NCBI RefSeq assembly: GCF_037969725.1 | Contig: NZ_CP150203.1 | Location: 140,001 to 204,000 of the forward strand | Reading direction: 5' to 3' | DNA from: Paenibacillus sp. FSL W8-0426 | Lineage (GTDB): Bacteria; Bacillota; Bacilli; Paenibacillales; Paenibacillaceae | Length of the DNA: 64,000 nt | Part shown: in pieces, positions 52,861 to 63,700 of the stretch | Position numbering within the stretch: the first letter of the stretch is position 1 | Layout: each line of letters begins with the position of its first letter | Notes under the pieces: generated by a model | The model's database searches: none | Seen by the model: the letters and a program-made list of their open reading frames with translations, nothing else | What the model was told of the DNA's origin: nothing | Program-made: the position numbers and the translations under genes

Positions 52861-53094
52861 ATGGATATAGCTTTGAAATTGCTGCTCGTTGTGTTTTCGA
52901 TCGGTCTGATCACTGTTGTATTGCTGCAGCACGGGAAAAGCGCAGGTCTGGCGGGTGCCATCTCCGGTGGTGCGGAACATCTTTTCGGTAAAACGAAAGC
53001 GCGCGGACTCGATCTTTTCTTGCAACGTGCAACGATTGTATTTGGTGCAGGATTCATGATTCTTGCTGTTGCGGTAACGTTTATTTTGAAATAA
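52861..53094 (+). CDS. secG: Preprotein translocase subunit SecG
   Basis: Small membrane protein of 77 aa that assists SecYEG protein export. Two hydrophobic segments (about 4-22 and 54-76) flank the conserved stretch LLQHGKSAGLAGAISGGAEHLFGKTKARG. AGGAGG lies just before the ATG; an in-frame GTG nine bases upstream is inside that spacing and less likely. Followed by a terminator and placed before rnr, as in B. subtilis. Confidence 0.95.
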   Translation: MDIALKLLLVVFSIGLITVVLLQHGKSAGLAGAISGGAEHLFGKTKARGLDLFLQRATIVFGAGFMILAVAVTFILK

Positions 53095-53137
53095 GAAGTA
53101 GACTTGCTGTAAGTTAGGCAATGGACGATTGAATGAC

Positions 53138-53173
53138 AAAACCTTCGTTTCGACAGGAACGGAGGTTTTTTTG
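53138..53173 (+). terminator. Terminator after secG
   Basis: AACCTTCGTT and AACGGAGGTT form a stem (with G-U pairs) followed by a run of T. The remaining gap to 53622 has only a possible TATACT box at 53503-53508 and no supported gene. Confidence 0.8.
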
Positions 53174-53622
53174 TAACCATCGTTAGTGGAATTTTTTTCT
53201 TGAACCTGCGTCTATACAGTGGTTTAGTGTTATTAATGCTGAACTTTTCAAAAGATCCGATCCCCTGTGTTGGGTGAGCGCTCCTTTTATTTCCCTCCGC
53301 ACGCTCTTATCGTATTCCCCGCTTAACATGTATCGACCGAATTTATGTTGATCATGGTTTTTCGTTGATGTACCATCGTTTGTGAATATTTTGGTGACCA
53401 TGATAGTTTGCAGTCAGCTATGCAGGATGTAACCGCTTTGAATGCACAACGGCAGGACGGGGTTAATTTTGCGGAGCACGGATGGGCCGGATTAAATTCG
53501 TGTATACTAGGGTATGTGATAAGTGAGGACAACTGCTCGAATTGCATAAAATCCGCGAGGATTCCGATACATACAATAAAGCAAAACAGATTACACTCTT
53601 ATGTTTCCCGAGGTGAAAATTA

Positions 53623-56349
53623 ATGATTACTGAACAACAACTGCTCGACTTCATGCGGGAAACCGCTTATAAACCGATGACTTATCAGGAGCTGGAACAG
53701 CACTTTCAGATCGAGGACGCGGCTGATTTCAAGGATTTTCTGGTTATGCTGAACAAGCTGGAGGATTCCGGGCAAATTTTGCTTACGCGCAGTAACCGAT
53801 ATGGCGTGCCGGAACGCATGAATTTGGTGCGGGGACGTCTGCAGGCCCATGCCAAAGGGTTTGCGTTCCTGATTCCGGAAGATAAAGATCACCCGGATGT
53901 ATACATTCATGCCAACGATATGAAAAGTGCAATGAACGGAGATATCGTATTGGTCAAAGTAACGTCTCAGGGACCGGCTGGGGGACGTTTGGAGGGCGAG
54001 ATCATCCGGATCGTGACACGTGCGATTACACAGGTGGTTGGCGTGTTCCAAAGCCAAGAAGTATATGGATTTGTTATTCCGGATGATAAAAGAATCAATC
54101 GCGACATTTTCATTCCCCGCACCAATTTCGGCGGAGCCGTTGATGGGCAGAAGGTTGTCGCCAAAATTGTAAGCTACCCGGAAGGCCGTGCTGCGGCAGA
54201 GGGCGAGATTATCGAAGTTCTTGGCCATAAAGACGATCCGGGCATCGACATTTTGTCGGTCATTCGCAAACATCAGCTGCCGGAGGCTTTTCCAGACGAA
54301 GTGATGGAGGAAGCGGAGAACGCGCCGGAAACCATTACGGACGAAGAGATTTTGCAGCAGGGACGCCGCGATTTGCGTGGTCTCAACATCGTGACGATCG
54401 ACGGCGAGGATGCCAAAGATTTGGATGATGCAGTCAACGTGGAAAGACTTCCTAACGGCAATTACCGCTTAGGTGTTCATATCGCCGATGTCGGATATTA
54501 CGTGCGCGAAAATTCCAAGCTGGATCAGGAAGCCTACAACCGCGGATGCAGCGTGTATTTGGTGGACCGGGTCATTCCGATGCTGCCGCATCGCCTGTCC
54601 AACGGGATTTGCAGCTTGAACCCGCAGGTAGATCGCTTGACGCTTTCGTGCGAAATGGAATTCAACGACCAGATGAAGGTTGTGAAGCATGACATATTCA
54701 CGAGCGTCATCAAGACGAAGGAACGCATGACATATAAGAACGTGCGCAAAATCCTGGAGGGGGAAGATCCCGAGCTGCTTGAACGCTACAAGGATTTGGT
54801 GGACGATTTTCATTTGATGAAGGAACTCGCACTGAAGCTGCGCGGAATGCGCATGAAACGCGGCGCGGTGGATTTCGACTTTGAGGAATCCAAAATCATC
54901 GTCAACGAAGAGGGCAAGCCGGTTGATATCGTGAAACGCGAACGCTCCATTGCCGAGCAAATCATCGAGGAATTCATGCTGGCTGCCAATGAAACGGTGG
55001 CAGAGCATTTCCACTGGCTGAAGGTACCGTTTATCTATCGCGTGCACGAAGATCCGGATCAGGAGAAGCTGCAGAACTTTCTGGCTTTTGCGGCCAATTT
55101 CGGACATCATGTCAAAGGCCGCGGCAATTCGATTCATCCTCGCGCGCTCCAGTCGCTGCTCGAGGACATCCAGGGCACGAAGGAGCAAACGGTCATCAGC
55201 ACGATGATGCTTCGTTCAATGAAACAGGCGAAGTACGATGCGGAAATGTCGGGACATTTCGGTCTCGCGGCCGAATACTACAGCCATTTCACGTCTCCGA
55301 TTCGGCGTTATCCCGATCTGGTCATTCACCGGGTCATTCGCGAGGTCATCGAAAACGGGGGGATGCTGCCGGAAAACCGTCAAGAGCATCTGGCTGCACG
55401 CATGCCGGACATTGCCCAACAGTCATCCGAACGCGAACGCGTAGCGGTCGAGGCCGAGCGGGATACGGAGAAAATGAAGAAAGCCGAATACATGCTCGAC
55501 AAAGTCGGCGAGGAATTCGACGGCATCATCAGCAGCGTAACCAGCTTTGGCATGTTCATTGAACTGGAAAACACAGTGGAAGGTCTCATTCGCCTCAGTG
55601 CCCTGACGGACGATTATTACCATTTTGACGACCAGCATATGGCCTTGATCGGAGAGCGCACTTCCAAGGTATTCCGCATCGGGGATGAAGCTAAAATCCG
55701 CGTTGCGCGCGTCAACATGGATGAGTATACGATCGACTTCGAGATGGTGGACATGAAACCACGGCGCGAACGTGACAGCTCCTTTGGCGGACGTGGCGCT
55801 GGCGGCAAAGGCGGACGCGGCGGAGGCAAGGGAGGTTCCTTTGGATCCGGCGGATCGCGAGGAGGCAAAGGCGACTTCTCGGGTAAAAACGGCGGCAAAC
55901 GGCGTGGCGGCTCCAAATCGGCAGAGTCTGGCCGGAAGGGTGGCGGCGTAGAGGCTGGCGGTGTTTCCGGCAAAGGCGGCGGTAAGCCGAGAGGAGAGCG
56001 TCATTCTACAGCGGAAACGAACGGTGGAGCAGCCCGGAGCGCGAATGCCGGAGCGGTAAGTTTCAGTTTTGGTTCGGGTAAAGGCGGATACAGCTCACCT
56101 TCGCTGACGACGGAAGGTGGCAGCGGTTCAAGCGAACGCAGCTTCAAGAAATCCGGCAAAGCCGGCGGCAAGAACGGCAAAGCAAGCGGCGGCCGCAAGA
56201 AGAAAACGTCGCCGAGCGGCATCTTCATCGGTGAAGCGGCAACGCCGGGAAGCGTGCAGGAAGGTGATGCGCCGCGGCGCAAGCGCAAGAAAAACAAAGG
56301 GGCAGCGAACAACGGGACGGCTGCGTTTGTACGCAAAAATAAAAAGTGA
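53623..56349 (+). CDS. rnr: Ribonuclease R with long Gly/Lys/Ser-rich C-terminal tail
   Basis: 3'-5' exoribonuclease of 908 aa. It has an N-terminal winged helix (1-70), cold-shock domains (about 70-230), the RNB catalytic domain with [16 protein letters not shown] near 263 (metal Asps) and an S1 domain (about 628-710). The final 198 residues are low-complexity, mainly Gly, Lys, Ser and Arg ([17 protein letters not shown]), well beyond the about 780 aa of B. subtilis RNase R. The tail probably binds RNA or ribosomes. GAGGTGA precedes the ATG. SmpB and tmRNA follow; RNase R degrades mRNAs released by trans-translation. Confidence 0.95.
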   Translation: MITEQQLLDFMRETAYKPMTYQELEQHFQIEDAADFKDFLVMLNKLEDSGQILLTRSNRYGVPERMNLVRGRLQAHAKGFAFLIPEDKDHPDVYIHANDMKSAMNGDIVLVKVTSQGPAGGRLEGEIIRIVTRAITQVVGVFQSQEVYGFVIPDDKRINRDIFIPRTNFGGAVDGQKVVAKIVSYPEGRAAAEGEIIEVLGHKDDPGIDILSVIRKHQLPEAFPDEVMEEAENAPETITDEEILQQGRRDLRGLNIVTIDGEDAKDLDDAVNVERLPNGNYRLGVHIADVGYYVRENSKLDQEAYNRGCSVYLVDRVIPMLPHRLSNGICSLNPQVDRLTLSCEMEFNDQMKVVKHDIFTSVIKTKERMTYKNVRKILEGEDPELLERYKDLVDDFHLMKELALKLRGMRMKRGAVDFDFEESKIIVNEEGKPVDIVKRERSIAEQIIEEFMLAANETVAEHFHWLKVPFIYRVHEDPDQEKLQNFLAFAANFGHHVKGRGNSIHPRALQSLLEDIQGTKEQTVISTMMLRSMKQAKYDAEMSGHFGLAAEYYSHFTSPIRRYPDLVIHRVIREVIENGGMLPENRQEHLAARMPDIAQQSSERERVAVEAERDTEKMKKAEYMLDKVGEEFDGIISSVTSFGMFIELENTVEGLIRLSALTDDYYHFDDQHMALIGERTSKVFRIGDEAKIRVARVNMDEYTIDFEMVDMKPRRERDSSFGGRGAGGKGGRGGGKGGSFGSGGSRGGKGDFSGKNGGKRRGGSKSAESGRKGGGVEAGGVSGKGGGKPRGERHSTAETNGGAARSANAGAVSFSFGSGKGGYSSPSLTTEGGSGSSERSFKKSGKAGGKNGKASGGRKKKTSPSGIFIGEAATPGSVQEGDAPRRKRKKNKGAANNGTAAFVRKNKK

Positions 56350-56489
56350 TAAGTGAGCCGGGCAGATTCTGCTTTAAGTGGGCGGTAATGCTTTAGAATG
56401 CTTGGTAAGACTTAGAGATCGACGCGGTTGTTGACAGCTTGTTGTTGGATAGAGAGAAACGGCTGTCCAATCGTGAAGGATCAGGTTAA

Positions 56490-56519
56490 GGGGAGGCGAT
56501 GAAAGCCTCCTCTTTCTTG
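56490..56519 (+). terminator. Terminator after rnr
   Basis: GGAGGC/GCCTCC hairpin with loop GATGAAA followed by TCTTTCTT. Confidence 0.75.
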
Positions 56520-56634
56520 ATTTTAACCGTCATACTTGCTAAAATTAAGGTCTGACCCGTGGTTTTTTAGGCGTAATTGGACGCATTGATCCTGGTTGGA
56601 TACCGGGGTATTTTTATGAAGAAGGAGTGAGTAC

Positions 56635-57117
56635 ATGGGCAAGAATGATGGACAGAACAAAGTGCTTGCACAGAACAAGAAGGCTTCCCATGACTACTTC
56701 ATTGAAGATACGTATGAAGCGGGCATGGTGCTCACCGGAACGGAGATCAAATCTATTCGCAACGGACGTTCCAACATTAGCGATGCATTTGCCACAATCC
56801 GTAACGGCGAAATCCACATTCATAACATGCACATCAGCCCATTTGAACAAGGCAATCGGCATAACCCGTCCGATCCGACACGCACGCGCAAGCTGCTGCT
56901 GCACAAATCGCAGATTCATAAGCTGCTCGGTTTGTCCAAACAGGAAGGATACAGCATCGTGCCTTTGAAGATTTACATCCGTAACGGCTATGCGAAGCTG
57001 CTGCTTGGATTGGGTAAAGGGAAGAAGCAATACGACAAACGCGAATCGGCTGCGAAACGGGATGCTCAACGCGATATTCAACGGGCATTGCGCGAGAAGC
57101 AGAAGGTGGCTCGTTAA
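56635..57117 (+). CDS. smpB: SsrA-binding protein SmpB
   Basis: RNA-binding protein of 160 aa that carries tmRNA to stalled ribosomes. Conserved segments: [29 protein letters not shown] near 15-43, [12 protein letters not shown] near 84 and a basic C-terminal tail ([26 protein letters not shown]) that enters the empty A site. AAGGAG precedes the ATG. It lies directly upstream of ssrA. Confidence 0.97.
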   Translation: MGKNDGQNKVLAQNKKASHDYFIEDTYEAGMVLTGTEIKSIRNGRSNISDAFATIRNGEIHIHNMHISPFEQGNRHNPSDPTRTRKLLLHKSQIHKLLGLSKQEGYSIVPLKIYIRNGYAKLLLGLGKGKKQYDKRESAAKRDAQRDIQRALREKQKVAR

Positions 57118-57147
57118 CAGGTTAAGCGTGCCGCGCCTCTGGCAAAC

Positions 57148-57176
57148 TTTACTTCTTTTTTCGGAAGCGGTATAAT
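57148..57176 (+). promoter_or_regulatory. Candidate promoter upstream of ssrA
   Basis: TTTACT (57148-57153), 17-base spacer and TATAAT (57171-57176). It would give a precursor of about 230 nt upstream of mature tmRNA. Confidence 0.6.
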
Positions 57177-57358
57177 GATGAAACGAGTTTCTTGCACTGG
57201 TGAGATTGGATAAGCCTGCACATGGTGCGGCGGCCAAATGGATCGCTTTCCAGCAATCTGCACTAGAGCGGTGCTCACTGCTGTGGTAACATAATAAATG
57301 TAGCCAGCAGGAATGCCGAGATTCAAAGAGCATGCTTTTCACCTTGGAGGGAAAAGAC

Positions 57359-57391
57359 ATGCAGCACCTTTGCTCCGTATTCACGGATTAA
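57359..57391 (+). CDS. Possible 10-residue peptide before ssrA
   Basis: ATG at 57359 follows GGAGGG by eight bases, and the frame ends after ten codons (MQHLCSVFTD) with TAA, 22 bases before the mature tmRNA. The ribosome site is strong for a stretch that should be a non-coding RNA leader. It may be a real leader peptide or chance; no homology can be claimed. Confidence 0.3.
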   Translation: MQHLCSVFTD

Positions 57392-57413
57392 TCCAGGAGC
57401 CCTTCTTAATTGA

Positions 57414-57775
57414 GGGGGCGTTTATGGATTCGACGGGGATAGTTCGAGCATGGGTAGCGGGTAGTGGGGACGCGTCCGCTTCATCAACGCTAAAGCCAAT
57501 TAACTGGCAAACAACAAAACAACTACGCTTTCGCAGCTTAATAACCTGTGAGCGTGCTCTCGCTCTGTATCGCCCATGTACCGGGATGAGGGCTCAACTT
57601 TAGTGGGATACGCTGTCACATCTCCGCCTGGGGTGTGCTGAAGAAGACAATCAGGCTGACCTTTGACGAAGCCGGTTACGGGGCGTCGGCTTAGGTGACA
57701 TCAAAACTGTGACTACACCCGTAGAAGCTTATGTGGCGTTATCTTCGGACAGGGGTTCGACTCCCCTCGCCTCCA
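57414..57775 (+). ncRNA. ssrA: Transfer-messenger RNA
   Basis: The tRNA-like ends pair (GGGGGCG with CGCCTCC) and the T-arm GGGGTTCGACTCCCC is intact; the discriminator A is followed by TTC, so CCA is added later. The tag frame starts at GGC (57506) and reads GKQQNNYAFAA, then two TAA stops, so proteins receive A-GKQQNNYAFAA, a typical hydrophobic ClpXP degradation end. SmpB is encoded just upstream. The mature 5' end could differ by a base or two. Confidence 0.95.
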
Positions 57776-57780
57776 TTCTC

Positions 57781-57807
57781 AAAACCCGCTCTGTGAGCGG
57801 GTTTTAT
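57781..57807 (+). terminator. Terminator after ssrA
   Basis: AAAACCCGCTC/GAGCGGGTTTT with loop TGT, then TATTTATT. Confidence 0.93.
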
Positions 57808-57932
57808 TTATTATTATTGAGTGAAGAAATGTAATTTGGATGTAGAAACAACAAGGATTCGTCAAGGACTTGTTCCAAGAAGAACTAAAGCTGAAAATGG
57901 ACTATAACAGATTTTTACATAGTACAAGATGA

Positions 57933-57976
57933 TTGATTATGATCAAATGGCACTGGTCACACATTTAGTTTAAAAT
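57933..57976 (+). promoter_or_regulatory. Palindrome and weak promoter before hsdM
   Basis: TTGAT-TATG-ATCAA at 57933-57946 is a perfect 5-base palindrome arm pair, followed by TAAAAT at 57971-57976 as a possible -10. The palindrome may bind a controller protein not encoded in this window. Confidence 0.35.
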
Positions 57977-58031
57977 AGATCGTAAGAGAAGGTGTCCGCA
58001 ATAGGTACCTTACTATAATGGGGGTTACAAC

Positions 58032-59537
58032 TTGATTACAGGTGAGATCAAAAACAAGATCGATATTATATGGACAACATTATGGACAGAGGGAAATACA
58101 AACCCTTTAACAAATATTGAGCAATTAACATACTTACTCTTCATTAAAGGCCTAGATGAAGGCGAACTTAAGAAAGAAAACGAAGCGGAATTTTTAGGGC
58201 TTGAATATAAAGGGATTTTCTCGGAAATGCCAGCAGACTTCAATGAAGTGCAAAAGAAACACTGGCCAATGATGCGTTGGACACAGTTTAAGAACTTACC
58301 AGCCCAAGAGATGTATGAAGTAATGGTGAGTACGATTTTCCCATTCATCAAAACGTTAGGTGGTAAAGAAGAATCTGCATTCTCAAAGTACATGAAAGAT
58401 GCAATGTTCCAAATTAATAAGCCTGCTACATTACAAAAAGTAGTAACAGCACTTGACAGCATCCCGATGGAAGAGCGTGATACAAAAGGGGACATTTACG
58501 AGTACTTATTATCGAAGCTACAACAAGCGGGTACAAATGGTCAATTCCGTACACCACGTCATATCATCAATATGATGGTAGAACTCATGAAGCCGTCACC
58601 AGAAGATATCATTATTGATCCGGCAATGGGTTCAGCGGGTTTCCTTGTTTCAGCAAGTGAATATTTACGAAAGAACCATCAAGACTTATTTTTAGTACAA
58701 GGGTTAAATGAGCATTTCCACAACCACATGTTCTATGGTAACGATATGGATACAACGATGTTACGTATTGGGGCTATGAACATGATGTTGCACGGGGTAG
58801 ACGCTCCAAATATTGATTATCGTGATTCACTATCTGAGGAAAATAAAGATGAGGAGAAGTACACATTAGTACTAGCGAATCCACCATTTAAAGGATCTTT
58901 AGACTATGATGCGGTATCGAATGACTTATTAAAAGTAGCGAAAACGAAGAAAACAGAGCTACTATTCTTATCACTAATTTTACGAGTGTTAAAGGCTGGT
59001 GGACGTGCTGCTGTGATCGTACCGGATGGTGTATTGTTCGGTAGCTCCAATGCGCATAAGGCTATTCGTAAAGAAATTATTGATAACAATAAATTAGAAG
59101 CGATCATTTCAATGCCAAGTGGCGTATTTAAGCCGTACGCAGGAGTTTCAACAGGGATTATGATTTTCACGAAAACAGGTACAGGTGGAACGGATCACGT
59201 ATGGTTCTATGATATGAAGGCTGATGGGTATTCATTAGATGATAAACGCGTTCCAATTGAAGCGAATGATATTGAAGATGTTATTGCACGTTTCAGTAAC
59301 TTACAAGGCGAAGCAGAGCGGAAACATACAGAGCAATCATTCTTTGTGCCAGTGGATGAGATTCGTGAGCAAGGGTATGATTTGTCGATTAATAAATATA
59401 AAGAGGTTGAGTATGAGGAAGTTAAATATGAAAGTCCAATTGTACTTCTAAAGAACATTTATAATTTAGAAGATGAAATTCAAAAAGAGCTAGGAAATTT
59501 AATGGATCTATTGAAGGAACGTGATTTAAATGTTTAA
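58032..59537 (+). CDS. hsdM: Type I restriction-modification methyltransferase subunit
   Basis: Adenine-specific N6 DNA methyltransferase of 501 aa. An HsdM N-terminal helical domain (1-130) precedes the catalytic domain with motif I DPAMGSAGF at 196-204 and motif IV NPPF at 283-286. It modifies host DNA at the sites chosen by HsdS. Starts with TTG; GGGGG lies about eight bases upstream. It overlaps hsdS by eight bases, so the two subunits are coupled. AT-rich codon use differs from the rest of the window. Confidence 0.95.
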   Translation: MITGEIKNKIDIIWTTLWTEGNTNPLTNIEQLTYLLFIKGLDEGELKKENEAEFLGLEYKGIFSEMPADFNEVQKKHWPMMRWTQFKNLPAQEMYEVMVSTIFPFIKTLGGKEESAFSKYMKDAMFQINKPATLQKVVTALDSIPMEERDTKGDIYEYLLSKLQQAGTNGQFRTPRHIINMMVELMKPSPEDIIIDPAMGSAGFLVSASEYLRKNHQDLFLVQGLNEHFHNHMFYGNDMDTTMLRIGAMNMMLHGVDAPNIDYRDSLSEENKDEEKYTLVLANPPFKGSLDYDAVSNDLLKVAKTKKTELLFLSLILRVLKAGGRAAVIVPDGVLFGSSNAHKAIRKEIIDNNKLEAIISMPSGVFKPYAGVSTGIMIFTKTGTGGTDHVWFYDMKADGYSLDDKRVPIEANDIEDVIARFSNLQGEAERKHTEQSFFVPVDEIREQGYDLSINKYKEVEYEEVKYESPIVLLKNIYNLEDEIQKELGNLMDLLKERDLNV

Positions 59538-60678
59538 GATGGAATATTTGTCGGATATTACGAATAACTTAGATAATTTGAGAAAACCATTAAATGCTCA
59601 AGAAAGGGAGTTAATTCGAAAATATAAAACCTATCCATATTGTGGAGCTAATGGTGTATTAGAATATGTAGATGAATTTATTTTTGATGAAAAAATTCTT
59701 TGTATCGCAGAAGATGGAGGGGAATGGGGATATAATCAAAAGTGCACTTATATTATGAACGAACCTTGTTGGGTTAATAACCATGCTCATGTTTTGACAG
59801 CTAAAGACAAAGTGAGTCTCGAATACTTATCTATATATTTAAATTTTATTGATTTAAATAAATTTATTACTGGGACAACAAGAGGTAAGTTAACTAAGAG
59901 TGCTTTAGAAATGATCCAAATTCCATTACCTTCATATACAAAACAAATTGAAATAGTTTCCTTGTTACAAAAAGTAAAAGATATAATACAAAAACGCGAA
60001 TCCCAAATAACAGCATTAGATGAATTAACACAAAGTTTGTTTTTAGAGATGTTTGGAGATCCAAGAGCAAACGATTTGAATTGGGAAATAGGTACAATTA
60101 ATGATTTAACAGAAAGTACTCAATATGGTTCAAGCCAAAAAGCAAGTGAAAGTGAAGGTAAATATCCGATTTTAAGGATGAATAATATTGATTATAGTGG
60201 AAATTGGGATTTTACTAGTTTGAAATTTATTGATTTAAGTGAAGGAGAGCTAGAGAAGTATACAGTTAGACCAGGAGATATTTTATTTAACAGAACAAAT
60301 AGTAAAGAACTGGTAGGGAAAACGGCAGTTTTTAATGAAGAAGAAACTTATGCTTACGCAGGATATCTTATTCGATTAAGGGTTAATGAAAGAGCAAACC
60401 CTGAATTTGTTTCAAATTACTTAAATTCTAAGTATGGTAAAAGCATTTTATTAAATAAAGCAAAAAGTATTGTTGGTATGGCTAATATCAATGCACAAGA
60501 ATTAAAAACTATTCCAATTTATCTACCACCTAAAGAATTACAAGATGAGTTTGGACATAAAAAGCGTGCTATATTGGAAAAGAAGAAAATTTTATTAAAT
60601 GCTCATAAAGAAATGGAGAATCTATACAATTCCCTACTCCAAAAAGCCTTCAAAGGCGAACTCTTCCAAGAACAATAA
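59530..60678 (+). CDS. hsdS: Type I restriction-modification specificity subunit
   Basis: DNA-recognition subunit of 382 aa with two target-recognition domains (about 1-145 and 180-345), each followed by a coiled-coil conserved helix (QIEIVSLLQKVKDIIQKRESQITALDELTQSLF near 138-170; EKKKILLNAHKEMENLYNSLLQKAFKGELF near 350-379). The halves give the usual split target sequence; the bases cannot be predicted. The first domain begins without a long leader, so the start may be a few codons off (a second ATG at 59539). Confidence 0.93.
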   Translation: MFKMEYLSDITNNLDNLRKPLNAQERELIRKYKTYPYCGANGVLEYVDEFIFDEKILCIAEDGGEWGYNQKCTYIMNEPCWVNNHAHVLTAKDKVSLEYLSIYLNFIDLNKFITGTTRGKLTKSALEMIQIPLPSYTKQIEIVSLLQKVKDIIQKRESQITALDELTQSLFLEMFGDPRANDLNWEIGTINDLTESTQYGSSQKASESEGKYPILRMNNIDYSGNWDFTSLKFIDLSEGELEKYTVRPGDILFNRTNSKELVGKTAVFNEEETYAYAGYLIRLRVNERANPEFVSNYLNSKYGKSILLNKAKSIVGMANINAQELKTIPIYLPPKELQDEFGHKKRAILEKKKILLNAHKEMENLYNSLLQKAFKGELFQEQ

Positions 60679-60701
60679 CTATCTCGCTAGGAGATGAGTA
60701 T

Positions 60702-63700
60702 ATGTTGAATTTCGACTTTTTAAAGGAGAAACAGTCATTCACTAGCTTTGCCAATGCCTGTTTTGAAGCGGAAAAGGCGATGCAGGTTAGCCCAGCCACG
60801 GTTGCGATTTTATCGCGCCGTGCGCTCGAACTTGCGGTGAAGTGGGTATATCAGTTTGATAATGATGTGAGAATACCCTATCAGGATAACCTCTCAAGCT
60901 TGATTCATAATCGTCACTTTTTGGGCATCATTGATGAAGAACTGTTGCCAATGATGAAATATGTGGTGAAGCTTGGTAATGCAGCTGTACATACGAATGT
61001 GGCAATTACTCGTGATGAAGCGGTGTTGTCTTTACATAATTTACATCAGTTTGTAGCATGGATTGATTATTGTTACGCAGAGGAATATACCGCTTCCACG
61101 TTTGATGAGGCGTTACTGTATAATGCAGTGTACAAGCGAGAGCGTCCAGAGGAATTAAGCGACTTATATGACAAGCTAAGTGCTAAGGATCAGTCACTTG
61201 AAGAGCTTCGTAAGCAAAATGAAGAGCTCCGTGCACAACTAACGGCTAATCGTGTAGAGTCACAACGAGATTACGATTTTGATGTCGATACGATTTCAGA
61301 GTTTGAAACGCGTAAACGTTATATCGATTTAGACTTAAAGTTAGCTGGCTGGGAAATTGGCAAAAATGTTGAGGTGGAATATCCGGTAACAGGCATGCCG
61401 AATGCAAAAGGCGAAGGTTACATAGATTATGTGTTACGCGCTACGAACGGTAAAGTTTTGGCTATTGTTGAAGCGAAACGCACTTCACGTGACCCCAAAG
61501 AAGGACGTAACCAAGCAAAACTGTATGCGGATTGTATGGAGCAGATGCAGGGTTTACGGCCAGTCATCTTTTATACCAACGGCTTTGAAACGCATATTTG
61601 GTATGACCGCTATGCAGCACGTAAAGTATCAGGCTTTTATACACAAGATGAGCTGCAATTGTTAATCGACCGTCGCCACATGAAGCAGCCTTTAAAGAAT
61701 ATTGAAATCAACGATGATATTACAAACCGTTACTATCAAAAAGAGGCAATTCTAGCGCTTTGTGATACGTTCAGTAACAACCAACGAAAGGGCCTGCTCG
61801 TAATGGCCACTGGCAGTGGTAAAACACGTACAGTGATCTCATTAGTCGATGTGTTAACGAAGTATTATTGGGTGAAAAATGTCCTGTTTCTTGCGGATCG
61901 CACATCATTAGTGAAGCAAGCATTCCGTAATTTCAACACACTTCTTCCGAATTTATCATTAAGCAATATGCTTGAGAAGAATTCGAATCCAGAAGCTGCT
62001 CGTATGGTGTTCTCGACATATCCAACGATGATGAACGCGATTGATGAAGTGAAGCGTAAGGACGGCAATCGTTTATTTACGATAGGGCATTTCGATTTAA
62101 TTATTATTGACGAATCACACCGTTCAATCTATCAGAAGTATAAAAGCATTTTCGATTATTTCGATGGGATGCTTGTCGGTTTAACTGCAACGCCAAAGGA
62201 TGAACTTGATAAGAATACGTACACGATTTTTGATTTAGAAAACGGCGTACCGACCTTTGCCTATGAATTAGCGACGGCTGTAGAGGATGGCTACTTAGTT
62301 GATTATCGCACGCGAGAAACAACGTTGAAAATTCTAGATGATGGTATTCGTTATGATGATTTATCCGAGGACGAAAAAGAAGAATTTGAAGAGATTTTTG
62401 AAGATGAACCGCAAGTAAGGGATATTGATAGCTCAGCCATTAATCATTTTGTATTTAACAAGAACACAATTGATCACGTGTTAAATGACTTAATGGAATA
62501 TGGCTTGAAGGTCGAAGGTGGGGACAAGTTAGGGAAGACTATTATTTTCGTCAAAAACCACAAGCATGCGATGGCCATTAAAGAACGCTTCGATTTGAAA
62601 TTCCCTGAATACGATGGTAATTTTGCTGAAGTAATCGACTATAGTGTGGAATATTATCAGACGCTTATTGATGACTTCTCAACTCCGGACAAGATGCCAC
62701 AAATTGCAATTTCGGTTGATATGCTAGATACTGGAATTGATGTGCCTGATGTATTAAACTTAGTCTTCTTCAAAAAGGTGCGCTCGAAAACGAAGTTCTG
62801 GCAGATGGTCGGTCGCGGAACACGTCTCCGTAAAGACTTATTTGGACCAGGATTGGATAAGGGCTACTTCTTAATATTTGATTATTTAAGAAATTTTGAA
62901 TATTTCCGTGTGAATGAAAAAGGTGAAGAGGTCAAAATAACTCAAACATTAACGGAAAGGCTATTTAACACAAAGGTTGACATTGTACGTGAATTACAAT
63001 CGCTTCAATATCAAGAAGCACCGTTTATATCTTATCGAGAACAGCTGTTGAAGGAAATCGTATCGGACGTTCGAGCATTAAATGATGAGAATTTCCGAGT
63101 GCGCCAATACTTACAATATGTGCACAGGTATCAAAATGAGGAGACCTGGCAAGCGTTATCGGTCGTGCAGACCAATGAAGTGAAAGAAAACATTTCACCG
63201 TTAATTACACCGATTGAAGATGATGAGTTAGCCAAACGCTTTGATCTGTTAATGCTGACGATTGAATTAGCAAGTTTGCAGTCAAATAATGCCACAAAGC
63301 CAATTCGCCGAGTGATTGATACTGCCGAAGCACTTTCAAAACTAGGGACAATTCCACAAGTATTAGCACAAAAAGATGTGATTGATGATGTACGAACGAT
63401 GGAATTCTGGGAAGAGGCTTCGCTTGCTGACCTAGAAAGGGTACGTATTGCACTACGTGATCTAATTCGCTATATTGAGCGTTCGAATCAGAAAATCTAC
63501 TACACGGATTTCCAAGATGAAGTGTTAACTGTTGCAGAAAATGCGTCGATTTATAATGTGAATGACTTACAAAGCTATCGAAAAAAGGTAGAGCATTACT
63601 TAAAAGAGCATCAACATGAGGATACATTAGCGATTTATAAGCTGCGTAACAACAAACCATTAACGAAGCAAGATGTGGAATACTTAGAGCAAATTTTGTG

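Noticed and set aside
53408..53623. 71-codon frame just before rnr
   Set aside because: It has no clear ribosome site and no protein-like pattern, and it runs into the rnr start.
55760..56340. Repetitive GGC/AAA-rich DNA at the end of rnr as a possible separate repeat element
   Set aside because: It stays in frame with rnr as codons for Gly, Lys, Ser and Arg, so it is a protein tail and not an independent element.
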